A DNA stretch of 64,000 nt from a halophilic archaeon (lineage in GTDB: Archaea > Halobacteriota > Halobacteria > Halobacteriales > Haladaptataceae): positions 1 to 64,000 of the forward strand of contig QNGA01000011.1 in the NCBI GenBank assembly GCA_003298465.1, given 5' to 3'. Below the pieces are notes generated by a model. That model was not told the DNA's origin. It saw nothing but the letters and a program-made list of their open reading frames with translations, and made no database searches. Both the position numbers and the translations under genes were made by a program. Below, piece by piece: positions 8,480 to 17,618 of the stretch (the stretch's first letter is position 1; the number at the start of each line of letters is the position of its first letter).

Positions 8480-9826
8480 ATGTACGAACACTCACGCCGA
8501 ACGGTCCTGAAGACAGGTGCGGCGCTCGTGGGCGGCGTCGCGGCCGGAACGACGGTGACGACCGCCGAATCGCGTGGCCGATACGTCGTCGACACGGCGT
8601 CGGTCGGCGACGAGCAGGGTATCGACGTCGTTCACCGCCTCGACCAGGTCGGCCTCAGCGTCGTCCGCGCCAGCGAACGCGACGTGAAGCGACTCGGCGA
8701 GCGATACGCGGCCGACGTCGTCTTCTCGCGCGCTCGTCCGACCCGCGGCGGGTCGGTGTCGGCGACGGAAAGCGCACGGGACGAACCGCTCTACTCCCTC
8801 CAGTGGGACAAGCACGACCAGCACGTTCCGGAGGTTCACGAGCACACTCGCGGCGAGGGTGCCCGCGTCGCGATCATCGACACCGGCGTCGCGGCCGGTC
8901 ACCCCGACCTCCGGCACGCGGTCGACGCCGAACGGTCGCGGAACTTCACCGAGGACTCCCTCGGCGCTCCCGGCCCGTACGGCGGCTATCACGGGACGCA
9001 CGTCGCCGGAATCGTCGCGGCGAACGACCGAAACGAGCGCGGCGTCGTCGGCAGCGCGCCCGGCGCGGAGATCGTCGACTGTCGGGTGTTCTCCGAGACG
9101 GCACCCCAGGAGACGCTGTCGGCGTTCTTCGGCGACGTCCTCGCAGCCATCGTCTACAGCGCCGACGTCGGCGCGGACGCCGCGAACCTGAGCCTGGGGG
9201 CCTACTTCACGCGCGAGGGCCTCGGCTCGTTCTGGGGGAAAGCGCTCAATCGGACGACCACGTACGCCAACCGGCGGGGAACCCTGCTGGTCCACGCCGC
9301 GGGTAACGTCAGCGTCGACCTGCAGCACGACAAGGGGTTCGTCGATTCGAGCGAGAGCGCCCAGGGCCTCGGCGTCAGCGCGACCGGCCCCGTCGGCTTC
9401 GGATGGGGCGAGGACGGTCTCGAGGAACCGTACCACAGCCCCACGTTCTACACCAACTACGGAACGAACGCGGTCGACCTCGGAGCCCCCGGCGGTAACG
9501 CGAGCGAGGCGATCCTCTCGATGAAGCCGGAGAATCGACCGGCGGGCTGGCGGCAAGACTTCGTGCTCAACTGTCTCGCCGTCCCCTCGTTCGGCGAGTC
9601 CGGCGAGTACCAGGGCGCGACCTACGAGTACGGCTACCTCGCCGGCACGTCGATGGCAGCGCCGCAGGTAACTGCCGCGGCGGCGCTGGTCGCGAGCGTC
9701 AATCCCCGGTACAACGCCAACCAGGTCGAGTCGGCGCTTACGCGGACGGCCGCGGTACCCGAGGGGTACGAGAAGGCGTACTACGGGTCCGGCTATCTCG
9801 ACCCCCTCGAAGCCGTGACGGAGTGA
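8480..9826 (+). CDS. Tat-exported subtilisin-like serine protease (S8 family)
   Basis: 448 residues. A Tat signal ('HSRRTVLKTGAAL' then a hydrophobic Ala/Gly/Val segment) directs folded export, the rule for haloarchaeal proteases. A propeptide-like region (about 31-105) precedes the catalytic domain. The triad is visible: Asp134 in 'VAIIDTGV', His171 in 'HGTHVAGIVA' and Ser391 in 'GTSMAAPQ', with oxyanion Asn276 in 'HAAGN'. The sequence ends shortly after the catalytic domain, so the C-terminal extension of classical halolysins is absent. Substrates are presumably extracellular proteins. Single gene with its own TATA box. Confidence 0.93.
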   Translation: MYEHSRRTVLKTGAALVGGVAAGTTVTTAESRGRYVVDTASVGDEQGIDVVHRLDQVGLSVVRASERDVKRLGERYAADVVFSRARPTRGGSVSATESARDEPLYSLQWDKHDQHVPEVHEHTRGEGARVAIIDTGVAAGHPDLRHAVDAERSRNFTEDSLGAPGPYGGYHGTHVAGIVAANDRNERGVVGSAPGAEIVDCRVFSETAPQETLSAFFGDVLAAIVYSADVGADAANLSLGAYFTREGLGSFWGKALNRTTTYANRRGTLLVHAAGNVSVDLQHDKGFVDSSESAQGLGVSATGPVGFGWGEDGLEEPYHSPTFYTNYGTNAVDLGAPGGNASEAILSMKPENRPAGWRQDFVLNCLAVPSFGESGEYQGATYEYGYLAGTSMAAPQVTAAAALVASVNPRYNANQVESALTRTAAVPEGYEKAYYGSGYLDPLEAVTE

Positions 9827-10061
9827 CCGCGGTCCGCTCTCTCGAATCCGTTGTCGACTCGCCGCCCCGTGCCCGAAACCGTCCTCGAACCGGGTCGCAC
9901 ACTCGGTCCCGTCCGCTCGCCGGACGGCCCGGACGCGGAACTCGACCCCGGTACGGACGTCGTTGGGACGCCGCGACCCGGACACTGCGACGACTTACGG
10001 GATTCCTAAATTGCGTGTTACGGGATACATAGTAAACATACCCCGGGCACAACGGGAGCGC

Positions 10062-10775
10062 ATGGAGCGCCGATCACTGATGACGGTAGCAGTCGTCGTT
10101 ACCCTCCTGCTCGCAGGCTGTAGCGGTCTCGGCCCGTCCGGGAACACCTCGACGACGGACACGTCGACGACCGCAGCGACGACGACCACGACGCAGACGA
10201 CCGAGCCGACTACTACGACCACGTCGACTTCGACCACGTCGCCATCCACGACCACGACCACGTCGACTTCGACCACGTCTCCATCCACGACCACGACTAC
10301 GACTACGACGACCACGACGACGGAGCCGTGGTCGAAGCCCACGGCTCCGAACAAGCCGCTGCAGAACAAGATGGACTCGGAGGACCGTAACCGGATGAAG
10401 AGCGTCCAGACCGAGACCAGGGCCGACGGCGGCTTCGACCTGACGGTTACGGCCGACACCCTGATGGAGGACGTCGACCCCGCGGACCACGGCACCGTGG
10501 TCGGCGAGCCGTACTTCCTCGTCTACGTCGGCGCGTCGCTCGACAACAAATCGCGGTTCAGTTACGTCAACGGCACCCTCGCCGAGCGGACGAGAGAGGT
10601 CACCCAGGAGGAGAACGGCGAGTACACGCTCGAGGTCAAATCCGGGGCGCTCGAGGAGGCGAACGTCGAGGAGGGCAAGGTTCAGGTCCTCGTGCTGTTG
10701 ATGGACAAAGACAGCGAGTGGGACGACATCTACGGCGTCAGGAAAGTCACCGTCGAGTACTCGTCCGGGGAGTGA
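10062..10775 (+). CDS. Thr-rich surface lipoprotein, function unknown
   Basis: 237 residues from the ATG at 10062, chosen because it places a lipobox signal ('VVVTLLLAGCSG') at the N-terminus. After the lipid-attachment Cys comes a stretch of about 75 residues made almost only of Thr and Ser, with two copies of a 13-residue repeat, probably an O-glycosylated stalk. The C-terminal 130 residues are acidic and beta-rich ('GGFDLTVTADTLMEDVDP', 'VQVLVLLMDKDSEWDD') and I do not recognise the family. It lies between a secreted protease and a secreted phosphatase, in keeping with a cell-surface location. Confidence 0.8.
   Translation: MERRSLMTVAVVVTLLLAGCSGLGPSGNTSTTDTSTTAATTTTTQTTEPTTTTTSTSTTSPSTTTTTSTSTTSPSTTTTTTTTTTTTEPWSKPTAPNKPLQNKMDSEDRNRMKSVQTETRADGGFDLTVTADTLMEDVDPADHGTVVGEPYFLVYVGASLDNKSRFSYVNGTLAERTREVTQEENGEYTLEVKSGALEEANVEEGKVQVLVLLMDKDSEWDDIYGVRKVTVEYSSGE
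10219..10296 (+). repeat. Two tandem 39-bp repeats in the lipoprotein Thr stalk
   Basis: Two copies of a 39-base unit begin at 10219 and 10258 and differ at only one or two positions. Each encodes thirteen residues of Thr/Ser with one Pro. Such in-frame tandem units change length by slippage and give stalks of variable length. Confidence 0.75.
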
Positions 10776-10960
10776 CGGTCCGGGTCGGAAGACGCGGACT
10801 GGAGCCACCGTAGCCGGCGGCGGTGCCGACGCGGAACGCGATTCGCTCGAACGGCCGTACTCGAAGGCGGGAGAGAGGACTACTCCTCACCGCTCGTCGC
10901 TTCGGCGACCGCTCGCACGGATTCGCCCGCGTCTCCGAGGTGCGCTTCCCGCACGTCGAG

Positions 10961-13123
10961 CTAGCACCCGGAGTCGCCTTCGTCGCCACCGGATGCGCGA
11001 TTGCTGGCCTCGTTGCCGGCTTCGTCGGCCGTCTCGTCGCCGGTTTCGTCGGTAGCACGACCTTGGCCGTCCGTGGCAGGGTCGTAGACGTACAGACAGT
11101 CGTTGGCGTACGACCGTCCGAACTGATCTGCGTCCTCACAGCAGAGGACGCGACCGTCGTCCATCACGTAGACGTTGTCGACGTTGATGAGCGCGTCGTT
11201 CGCGACGTCGGCCGGGTCGCTCGCGTCCGGGCCGACGATGACGGGTTCGAGCGTCGAGACGTCGTAGTCGTCCTCGAGTTTGCCGCGGTAGACGACGCCG
11301 CCGTCGACGCGTTCTAGCTGGACGTCGCCCACCTCGGCCATGTCGTCGTTGAGTTCCGAGATGGCGAAGTAGACGTAGTCGCTGGGGCCGGCGTCGTCGA
11401 CGCTGTCGACGCCCTCGGCCTTGTTGAACTCGATGGTGGCACCGACCTCCTTGGCGGCCGCACGGGTCTCGAGGAACGGGACCTTCCGGAGTTCCTCGTC
11501 GACACCGTCGGGCCCCTCGCTCTCGTACTGCTCGGCCCACTCGAGAATCTCCTCGTTCGTGACGTAGTTCCGGTTGCCGTTCTCGATGACCTCCCTGTCG
11601 GCCTCTTCGACCGCCGCGTCGAGGTCCTCTCGCCAGTCGGTGTCGGCGTGGGTTTCGAGGTAGTCCTCCTGGGTGACGTCGTCGTACTCGGCGATCCAGG
11701 ATTCGACCTCCGCGTTGGTCGCGTGACCCAGTTCCATCCACTCCAACTCGAGGTCGACGTTGGCAGGGGGGAGGTTCTTCGCCGCCTCTTCGTTGGTCAC
11801 CTTCGGGGCGTAGAGCGTCCCCGCGACGTCCATCGGGTCGTCGTAGCTCGGAATCTCCTCGTCGGCGACGAACTTGTAGATTCCCTTGCTGTCACCGTCC
11901 GAGCAGCCGTAGACGGTGCGCAGGTCGTTCTGGACGTCGGGCGCCTCCCAGGCGGCCCGACCCATCACGTAGTACTTGACCGGCTTCGGCGTCTCTGCCG
12001 TCGGCTCGCGGATGTCGACGTGGTAGCCGTAGCGGTACGGATTCGGGTAGCAGTCGCCGATGGGAGTGAGGGTGTTACTCTCCTCGTCGGCGGAGTCGGC
12101 CGCCGAGTCGGAACGCTGGTCGACGCGTTCCGCACCGAGGTAGTACGCGAGGAATTCGAGGCCAGTCAGCGACCACCAGCCCTGGATTTCCCACGCATCG
12201 TCGCCGTAGTAGCCTTCGACCGCCTCCTGGATCTCGTTCGGATTGGGTCGATTCCAGAACGGGGCGGCTCCGACGAGCCCCTTTCCGGTCCCCTTCTCCT
12301 CGATGTCGCCGACGGTCGCCGTCAGGGAGACGCGGGGATGGGAGTAGTTCTCCTCGGAGGAGATCATCGTGTTCCACGGGCTGAGGTCACCGTAGCAGTT
12401 GATTCGCGTCCCGCCGAGGTCGCGCAGCGCCTCCGTGTTCGCGACGTTGATCGCGTTCTCCAGGTCGGCGTTCCACTCGCCGTCCTCGTCCTGGCTGAGC
12501 GGAATCCGGGAGACGTTCCCCGGACTGTTCTCCCAGTTCGTGAACAGGTACCCCTCGGTCCCCGCCTCGTTCGTGGCGACGAACTGGTTGCAGTCGGGGT
12601 TGTACGCTGCGTCCCCGTACTGCGTGCCTGCGAACTCGTCCTGGGTGATGTCCCGTCCGTCCGGCGTCTGCGCCACGCCGAGGCGCTCGGTGCCCCCGTT
12701 GATGGGGTCCTGTTCCTGGGCGAGGAACTCGTAGTCGGCGTCGGCACCTCGAACCACCCCTTTCTCCTCGTTCGTCTGCGGTATCGACAGTTCGTCGAAG
12801 TCGTCGTTGTTGCCGTCGAGCGAGAACTGGAACCCCGAGAAGTAACCGATTCCCGATCTGTCGTACGGTGCCGGGTTGTCCCGGCTCGGGTGCTGGAGGC
12901 TGTAGAGCGGCGTTCCGTCCTCGAAGACGAACGGTCCGGTGACCTCCGCTCCGAGCGCTGTCGACGAGAACCGCTTGAGTTCCCCGTTCACCCAGGGTGC
13001 GCGCGCCGTATCCGCGTCTTCGGGCGACCCTGCACCCCGACCTCCGGCGACACCCGAGACGCTCGCCCCGAGAGCAGCGGCCACTGACGTTGCCATCAAC
13101 TTCCGTCTGGTGAATTCCACCAT
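10961..13123 (-). CDS. phoX: PhoX-type phosphatase (DUF839 family), Tat-exported
   Basis: 720 residues, with a Tat signal at the N-terminus ('FTRRKLMATSVAAALG'). The body matches the PhoX/DUF839 family, calcium- and iron-dependent beta-propeller alkaline phosphatases, from 'LQHPSRDNPAPYDR' through 'EGYLFTNWENSPGNVSR', 'CYGDLSPWNTMISSEENY', 'NPYRYGYHVDIREP' and the C-terminal 'NVYVMDDGRVLCCEDAD'. The 'SPWNT..SEENY' segment is a family hallmark. The product would release phosphate from organic esters outside the cell. The C-terminal tail is Glu/Thr/Ala-rich. An AT-rich promoter lies at about 13145-13195. No pst or phoU genes are nearby. Confidence 0.85.
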   Translation of the reverse strand: MVEFTRRKLMATSVAAALGASVSGVAGGRGAGSPEDADTARAPWVNGELKRFSSTALGAEVTGPFVFEDGTPLYSLQHPSRDNPAPYDRSGIGYFSGFQFSLDGNNDDFDELSIPQTNEEKGVVRGADADYEFLAQEQDPINGGTERLGVAQTPDGRDITQDEFAGTQYGDAAYNPDCNQFVATNEAGTEGYLFTNWENSPGNVSRIPLSQDEDGEWNADLENAINVANTEALRDLGGTRINCYGDLSPWNTMISSEENYSHPRVSLTATVGDIEEKGTGKGLVGAAPFWNRPNPNEIQEAVEGYYGDDAWEIQGWWSLTGLEFLAYYLGAERVDQRSDSAADSADEESNTLTPIGDCYPNPYRYGYHVDIREPTAETPKPVKYYVMGRAAWEAPDVQNDLRTVYGCSDGDSKGIYKFVADEEIPSYDDPMDVAGTLYAPKVTNEEAAKNLPPANVDLELEWMELGHATNAEVESWIAEYDDVTQEDYLETHADTDWREDLDAAVEEADREVIENGNRNYVTNEEILEWAEQYESEGPDGVDEELRKVPFLETRAAAKEVGATIEFNKAEGVDSVDDAGPSDYVYFAISELNDDMAEVGDVQLERVDGGVVYRGKLEDDYDVSTLEPVIVGPDASDPADVANDALINVDNVYVMDDGRVLCCEDADQFGRSYANDCLYVYDPATDGQGRATDETGDETADEAGNEASNRASGGDEGDSGC

Positions 13124-13441
13124 GCAGACGTGTGGTTACATCATCGAGGCAAGTAAATTTATATGTTGGATAATTATATATATGATGTGGTATTAGCTTA
13201 CGAAGCTCTATATACCGATTTGCCCGACACTCGGTGGTCTGGGGAGCGGTCACCTCGATTCGGACCGGGATTGCTGACGGACGACGACCGGTACCGTGGT
13301 CGCTTCCCGGCCGACGGACGAGGGGGGACGAAGTTCCGGGTGGTCGGAAGGTGAACGCCGAGAACCGCGTCGGTTCGCGTTGCACGCTGAGGAGCGGTAG
13401 CCTGTGGACGACGACTCCTCCGCTCGCAGGCGGGCGAAGCG

Positions 13442-13870
13442 CTACTCCTCGTCCAGTTTCGCTGCGCCCTCGCGGATCTCCCGGGCGCGCTTTCGAACCG
13501 CGGCGACGTACCGTTCGACCTTCGTGGTCTTTTTGCCGTAAAACGAGGCGACCCAGTTGATGTCGGTGTACGGTTGCGTGAGGAAGTACGCGGCGAGCGT
13601 GTCTCGGCCGGCCTGGATTATCTCCGGCGGAACGCCGCGTTCGCCCGTTCCGGCTTCCTCGAACCCGTTCACGTCGAAGTAAACGTCGGCGTACAACTCC
13701 ACGAGGTCGGGGTCGTCGAACACGACTTCTCTGTGACCTGGAGCGTCGAATCGATACTCGCTCCCCTCTCCGGACGGGGGAGACCGCTCGACGATCCGGA
13801 CGTCCAGTACGTACTCTCTGAAAACCGATTCGTCCTCCCCGGTGGAAACGTTCTGGTTAGCTTCTGACAT
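13442..13870 (-). CDS. Conserved-looking acidic protein, unknown function
   Basis: 142 residues, highly acidic at the N-terminus, with no signal peptide or membrane segment. It opens with an Asp/Glu-rich stretch, then 'GHREVVFDDPDLVELYADVYFDVNGFEE', and ends in a basic helical segment ('GKKTTKVERYVAAVRKRAREIREGA') that could bind nucleic acid or a partner protein. I do not recognise the family. It is a single gene whose codon usage matches its neighbours. The AT-rich sequence at about 13940-13965 could hold an upstream promoter. A cytoplasmic role is inferred from the lack of export signals. Confidence 0.7.
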   Translation of the reverse strand: MSEANQNVSTGEDESVFREYVLDVRIVERSPPSGEGSEYRFDAPGHREVVFDDPDLVELYADVYFDVNGFEEAGTGERGVPPEIIQAGRDTLAAYFLTQPYTDINWVASFYGKKTTKVERYVAAVRKRAREIREGAAKLDEE

Positions 13871-14156
13871 CCTTTGTCCCGTGGCGGCCCGCCGATTTTC
13901 GTCGATTCCGAGCGGTGAACGCGGAGTGGTAGACGGTACGATAGAGCACGACCACTAATTAAATTCTTTCGCAAGTCGAATATATACTGCTATAGAGGAC
14001 CACTTTCGCGGCTCGCGACGGGTCTGCGGCGGTCGGTCGCACGCAGCACGTCCGACCGAGCGCGAGAGAAGAACTGCGAGGCCGTCTCGTCGCCCTCGAC
14101 ACGGAGAAGCCGACGTTCGCACGGGGACGACCGACGGCACCCTGCAGGTCGTCGAC

Positions 14157-15422
14157 TCACTCGCTCCGTCGGGGTGAGATCTGCACTTCGACCCCGTTCG
14201 GCCGGTAGGCGTTCGCCGCGTACCCGCCCTCGTTCCACGGGTAGACGTCGTCGGGGACGTCTCCCCACTCGTCGAGGACCGCGATGCGGGCCGGCTGGGT
14301 CCTGTCGCGCTCGTCGGTGGCCCGCGAGAGCAGCGTGGCGGTCGCTTCGGCGTCGAGGTCCGGTCTCCAGGTGTAGGCGAACAGCCGCCAGGCGCCGTCG
14401 TAGTCCGGCCCGTACAGGTCGGCGTCGTGCCACGAGTCGCCGTCGTCGGTCGACACCTCGACGCGAGCCACGCGGTCGTCGCCCGCCCACGCCACGCCCC
14501 GAATCTCGATGCACCCGTTCTCGTCCGGCGTCACGGTCGATTCGCCGTCCGGATGGCCGACGAGCGACATGACGTTCTCGTCGAACGTGTACGGATGTTC
14601 GACGCCGCCGACGAGCTGGTCCCACGTGTCCGCCGTCGGGACCGTCTCCTGGACCTCTGGTTCGGCGTCCGCCGGATGGATGCGGTAGGCACCGTGCTGC
14701 CAGTAGGTGTACGTCCGCCCGTCGTCTTCGTCGGCGAACGTCGCGTCGGTGACCATCGTGTCCGTGACGCGGAGTTCGTCGACCCATTTGACGCTGTTCG
14801 TCCCGTACCAGCCGGGGACGACCAGCCGGACCGGAAACCCGTGCTCGGGCGGGAGGGGACGACCGTTCATCTCGTAGGCGAGGACGCAGTCGTCGAGCGC
14901 CTTCGCCAGCGGGATGGATTTAACGTACACGTCGTCGTCTGCGGGCGGGTCACCGCCGACGACGGTGAGCCAGCGGTCCGCGTCGTCGGTCACGTCGAGT
15001 CCGCAGTTCCTGAGCACCGCCCGTACCGGCGTGCCAGTCCAGACAGCGGTCGCGACGGCGTCCCACTCCCACTGGACGCTCCCGGTCTCCGGGTCGTGTT
15101 GACCGCGGTCGTTCCCGGCACACTCCATCGTGTGTGCGACGGCGACCGTCGGGTACTCCGTCCGCAGCGCGTCCATGGAGAGGGTCGCGTCGTCGTCGAC
15201 GCCCGTCACCTGCACTCGCCAGGCGTCCGCGTCGGCGTCCGGGATGTCGTTCCGGTGACAGACGAAGTGATCCTCGACCGGCGTCAGCCAGTCGACGAAG
15301 GTCCGCCGGCTCGCCGCTCCGACGACGGTGTAGCGGTCGTCCTCGTCGCGCACCGCCCGCGTTCCGAGCTTGCGGTCGAGTATCGCCTCGGTCTCCGCCA
15401 TCCGCGTTTCGCTCCGGTCCAT
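14157..15422 (-). CDS. Sulfite-oxidase-type molybdopterin oxidoreductase
   Basis: 421 residues from the ATG at 15422; an in-frame ATG seven codons later is an alternative start. The oxidoreductase molybdopterin-binding domain is clear: 'FVCHRNDIP', then 'HTMECAGNDRG' with Cys101 as the expected molybdenum ligand, 'GTPVRAVLRNCGLDV', and 'PPEHGFPVRLVVPGWYGTNSVKW', followed by a dimerisation domain ('GVAWAGDDRVARVEVSTDDGDSWHDA'). Members oxidise sulfite or reduce S- and N-oxides. There is no signal peptide or haem domain here, so the electron partner is not encoded in the gene. It appears to be a single gene with no molybdenum cofactor genes nearby. Confidence 0.9.
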   Translation of the reverse strand: MDRSETRMAETEAILDRKLGTRAVRDEDDRYTVVGAASRRTFVDWLTPVEDHFVCHRNDIPDADADAWRVQVTGVDDDATLSMDALRTEYPTVAVAHTMECAGNDRGQHDPETGSVQWEWDAVATAVWTGTPVRAVLRNCGLDVTDDADRWLTVVGGDPPADDDVYVKSIPLAKALDDCVLAYEMNGRPLPPEHGFPVRLVVPGWYGTNSVKWVDELRVTDTMVTDATFADEDDGRTYTYWQHGAYRIHPADAEPEVQETVPTADTWDQLVGGVEHPYTFDENVMSLVGHPDGESTVTPDENGCIEIRGVAWAGDDRVARVEVSTDDGDSWHDADLYGPDYDGAWRLFAYTWRPDLDAEATATLLSRATDERDRTQPARIAVLDEWGDVPDDVYPWNEGGYAANAYRPNGVEVQISPRRSE

Positions 15423-15480
15423 GTTCTACGTTCACAACCGCGAGCAGCAAAATCATTCCGAGGCCGTGCAGCGTCGTCGG

Positions 15481-16293
15481 TCATTCGTCGAAAAACAGGT
15501 TTGGGTCGAACTCGGTCTCCCAGCGGGGACGCTCCGGCCCCGGCATCTCGTCGGTCCGGTCGCGCAGTTCCGCCATCGTCGTCCAGGGATGACACCGGCC
15601 CATCGCCTCGAACCGTCTGAAGAAGCTCAGATGCACCCAGCTGTACTCGGCCGGCGGCTCGTCGACGTCCCGTCGGCGCTGTGCGATGGCGTCGGTCAGT
15701 TCTCGCTCGCTGACGTCGATGCCCTCCTCCTGGGCGACCCGTACCAGCGACAGCAGCTCCTCCTTCCGGTCGTCCTCGTCGGCGTCCGAGTAGTACACCG
15801 CGAGCGCGGCGCGGACGACGTCCTCGCGGGTCGAGAGGCTCTCGCGGGTCAGGCCGACGTAGTCCCGCGGGAAGACAGACGTCTTGGTCGCGAACAGCGC
15901 CCGGACGAACCCCAGCTCCGGGCTCTCGCCGCCGTCTTCCTTCTCGTAGACGCCGGCGATGTAGTCGGCGGCCTCCCCCAGGAGGTTGATCTTGATGTCG
16001 AACTCGGGGACGACCGCGGTGTCCAAATCGAGCGTGTCCCCGAGCACGAGCGACTCGGCGTTGGTCGGCATGTTGAGCCAGTTGGCGAACGTTCGCAGGC
16101 GGCGGCCGTACTCGTTCCGGTAGCTCCCGAGTACGAGGTAGCTGGTGTCGGCCTGTTCGAACCGGGGAAGCTCCTCGTTCATGTACCGGACGACTTCGTG
16201 ATAGTCGCCTCGTGGAGCTTCCATCCCCTCGAAAATCCGGTCGACGGCGTGGTAGAGAGCGTGGGTGTTCCGGGGGACGCGTGGGCCGCTCAT
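15481..16293 (-). CDS. Uncharacterised protein divergent from a winged-helix regulator
   Basis: 270 residues from the ATG at 16293; this start is supported by a TTTAAG-type box about 32 bases upstream on the minus strand. The protein is soluble, mixed alpha/beta and has no signal peptide. Recognisable stretches include 'NTHALYHAVDRIFEGME', 'TSYLVLGSYRNEYGRRLRT' and 'PEFDIKINLLGEAADYIAG'. I cannot assign a family. It is transcribed away from the winged-helix gene at 16411 across a 117-base gap holding a palindrome, so the two may form a regulator-target pair. Confidence 0.75.
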   Translation of the reverse strand: MSGPRVPRNTHALYHAVDRIFEGMEAPRGDYHEVVRYMNEELPRFEQADTSYLVLGSYRNEYGRRLRTFANWLNMPTNAESLVLGDTLDLDTAVVPEFDIKINLLGEAADYIAGVYEKEDGGESPELGFVRALFATKTSVFPRDYVGLTRESLSTREDVVRAALAVYYSDADEDDRKEELLSLVRVAQEEGIDVSERELTDAIAQRRRDVDEPPAEYSWVHLSFFRRFEAMGRCHPWTTMAELRDRTDEMPGPERPRWETEFDPNLFFDE

Positions 16294-16339
16294 CGTGCGT
16301 ACGGAACGGACCTTCGTTGGCTTAAATGTTCGTATCTGG

Positions 16340-16364
16340 GTTGGGTAAACATAGTATTCCCAAC
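16340..16364. promoter_or_regulatory. Palindrome between divergent genes, possible operator
   Basis: GTTGGG at 16340-16345 and CCCAAC at 16359-16364 form an inverted repeat with a 13-base AT-rich centre. It lies between the divergent starts at 16293 and 16411, upstream of both TATA regions. The winged-helix product of the right-hand gene is a natural candidate to bind it. Confidence 0.45.
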
Positions 16365-16410
16365 TTGGACGACCCGAACAGTTACAAGCCAGCGGACGGA
16401 ACACACACGT

Positions 16411-17049
16411 ATGAGTGACAGCGCGGACAGCCGCGGACGCTCGCCCGACGGCACCCCCGCTCCGTTCGGTGGCGAGGAGGTCATGCCGTTCGAGAAACAG
16501 CGCCGCGCTCACCGGTTTCTCACGCAGGAGACCCGGTATCACGTCGTCCAGGCCGTCCTCGGACACCCCGAACATCTCGTCACGCTCGACGAACTTGAGT
16601 ATCTCGTCCCCAAGAACCGGTCGACGATTCGCGAACATCTCGACCGGCTCGCCGACAAGCAGTTGCTAGACAAGTACGTCTACGACGGCGACGACGCCGG
16701 CCAGCACGACCCCCGCGAGTTCTGGGGGTTCACCGAGTACGGCGTCGGCCTGCTGGACGAGTACGACTACCTGCGGTACGTCCCGGTGCTGCGCGCACTG
16801 CAGGACAATCTCTACGTGACCGCGAAAATCGAACGCCACCGCGACGCTCCGCGCCCGGACCTCCCCGCCGGCGTCGTCGACGCGTTCGCCACGCCCGAAC
16901 TCGACGCGGACACGACGGCCGCTATCGACGACGCACTCGCCGCCCGCGAACGGGGCGGCGGTCGGCTGTTCGACGCTCCGCCGGTCGACCCCGACCCGGA
17001 CGCCGACACCGACGGCGACGCCGACCGCCCCATCGACGAACTGTTCTGA
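16411..17049 (+). CDS. Winged-helix transcription regulator
   Basis: 212 residues from the ATG at 16411. The N-terminus is a short disordered Ser/Gly-rich tail. Residues about 30-100 are a winged helix of the ArsR/MarR-like superfamily: 'QRRAHRFLTQETRYHVVQAV', then 'TLDELEYLVPKNRSTIREHL' as the recognition helix, then 'DKQLLDKYVYD'. A following segment ('FWGFTEYGVGLLDEYDYLRY') completes the wing and a dimerisation helix, and the C-terminus is acidic. No ligand domain is visible. It is divergent from an unknown gene, with a palindrome between them. Confidence 0.82.
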   Translation: MSDSADSRGRSPDGTPAPFGGEEVMPFEKQRRAHRFLTQETRYHVVQAVLGHPEHLVTLDELEYLVPKNRSTIREHLDRLADKQLLDKYVYDGDDAGQHDPREFWGFTEYGVGLLDEYDYLRYVPVLRALQDNLYVTAKIERHRDAPRPDLPAGVVDAFATPELDADTTAAIDDALAARERGGGRLFDAPPVDPDPDADTDGDADRPIDELF

Positions 17050-17113
17050 CGGCACAGGAGTGCCGCCGAATCGAGCCACCATCTCTAACTCGATTCCAGA
17101 CGATGGCGGAGGT

Positions 17114-17401
17114 ATGACGAACCACCTGCGACGTGCTCGGGAGGAGATACAGCGAGCCAGCGAACGCGCCGACGGTGAGGTCCGCGAGAACCTGCTCTCG
17201 GTCGACGAAGGGCTCCGCGAACTGACCGAAGGCGGGAAGACGGAGGGCCCCGACGAATCGACGGACAGCGGAGAGCGATTCGAACACGTCGAGGAGAAGC
17301 TCCGGGGGCTGATGGACGAGACCGACGACGAGACGGAGGCGGCGCTGCGAAACGCCCGGAACGAACTGGACGCGTATCGGCGGGACCAGGACCTGGCGTA
17401 A
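17114..17401 (+). CDS. Small acidic coiled-coil protein
   Basis: 95 residues from the ATG at 17114. It is very acidic and almost entirely helical, with heptad-like segments ('LRRAREEIQRASERADGEV', 'FEHVEEKLRGLMDETDD', 'AALRNARNELDAYRRD'). No signal peptide, membrane segment or cysteines. Proteins of this type are common in haloarchaea, but their function is unknown to me. It begins 65 bases after the winged-helix gene on the same strand, so the two may be co-transcribed. Confidence 0.75.
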   Translation: MTNHLRRAREEIQRASERADGEVRENLLSVDEGLRELTEGGKTEGPDESTDSGERFEHVEEKLRGLMDETDDETEAALRNARNELDAYRRDQDLA

Positions 17402-17618
17402 TCGGCGACGGGTCCACCGACGGGTCGTCACCGAGAACGCTCGAACTCGTCCCCGTCGTCGCGGTGACGAGCGCCGGACAGCGGTGCGGTTGCCGTCGCC
17501 CGGACTCAGTCGAAACGGGTCGAGGGCAAGCCACGGTGCGACGTATCGCTCACTCTCGCCTCGCCACCGACCTCGGAGTTCGGTACTACCGACTCCCTCG
17601 ATTCGATGACGACAGTGG

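Noticed and set aside
10219..10320. Thr-codon repeats as a microsatellite or recombination site
   Set aside because: They encode a typical glycosylated stalk in frame after a lipobox, which explains them without another role.
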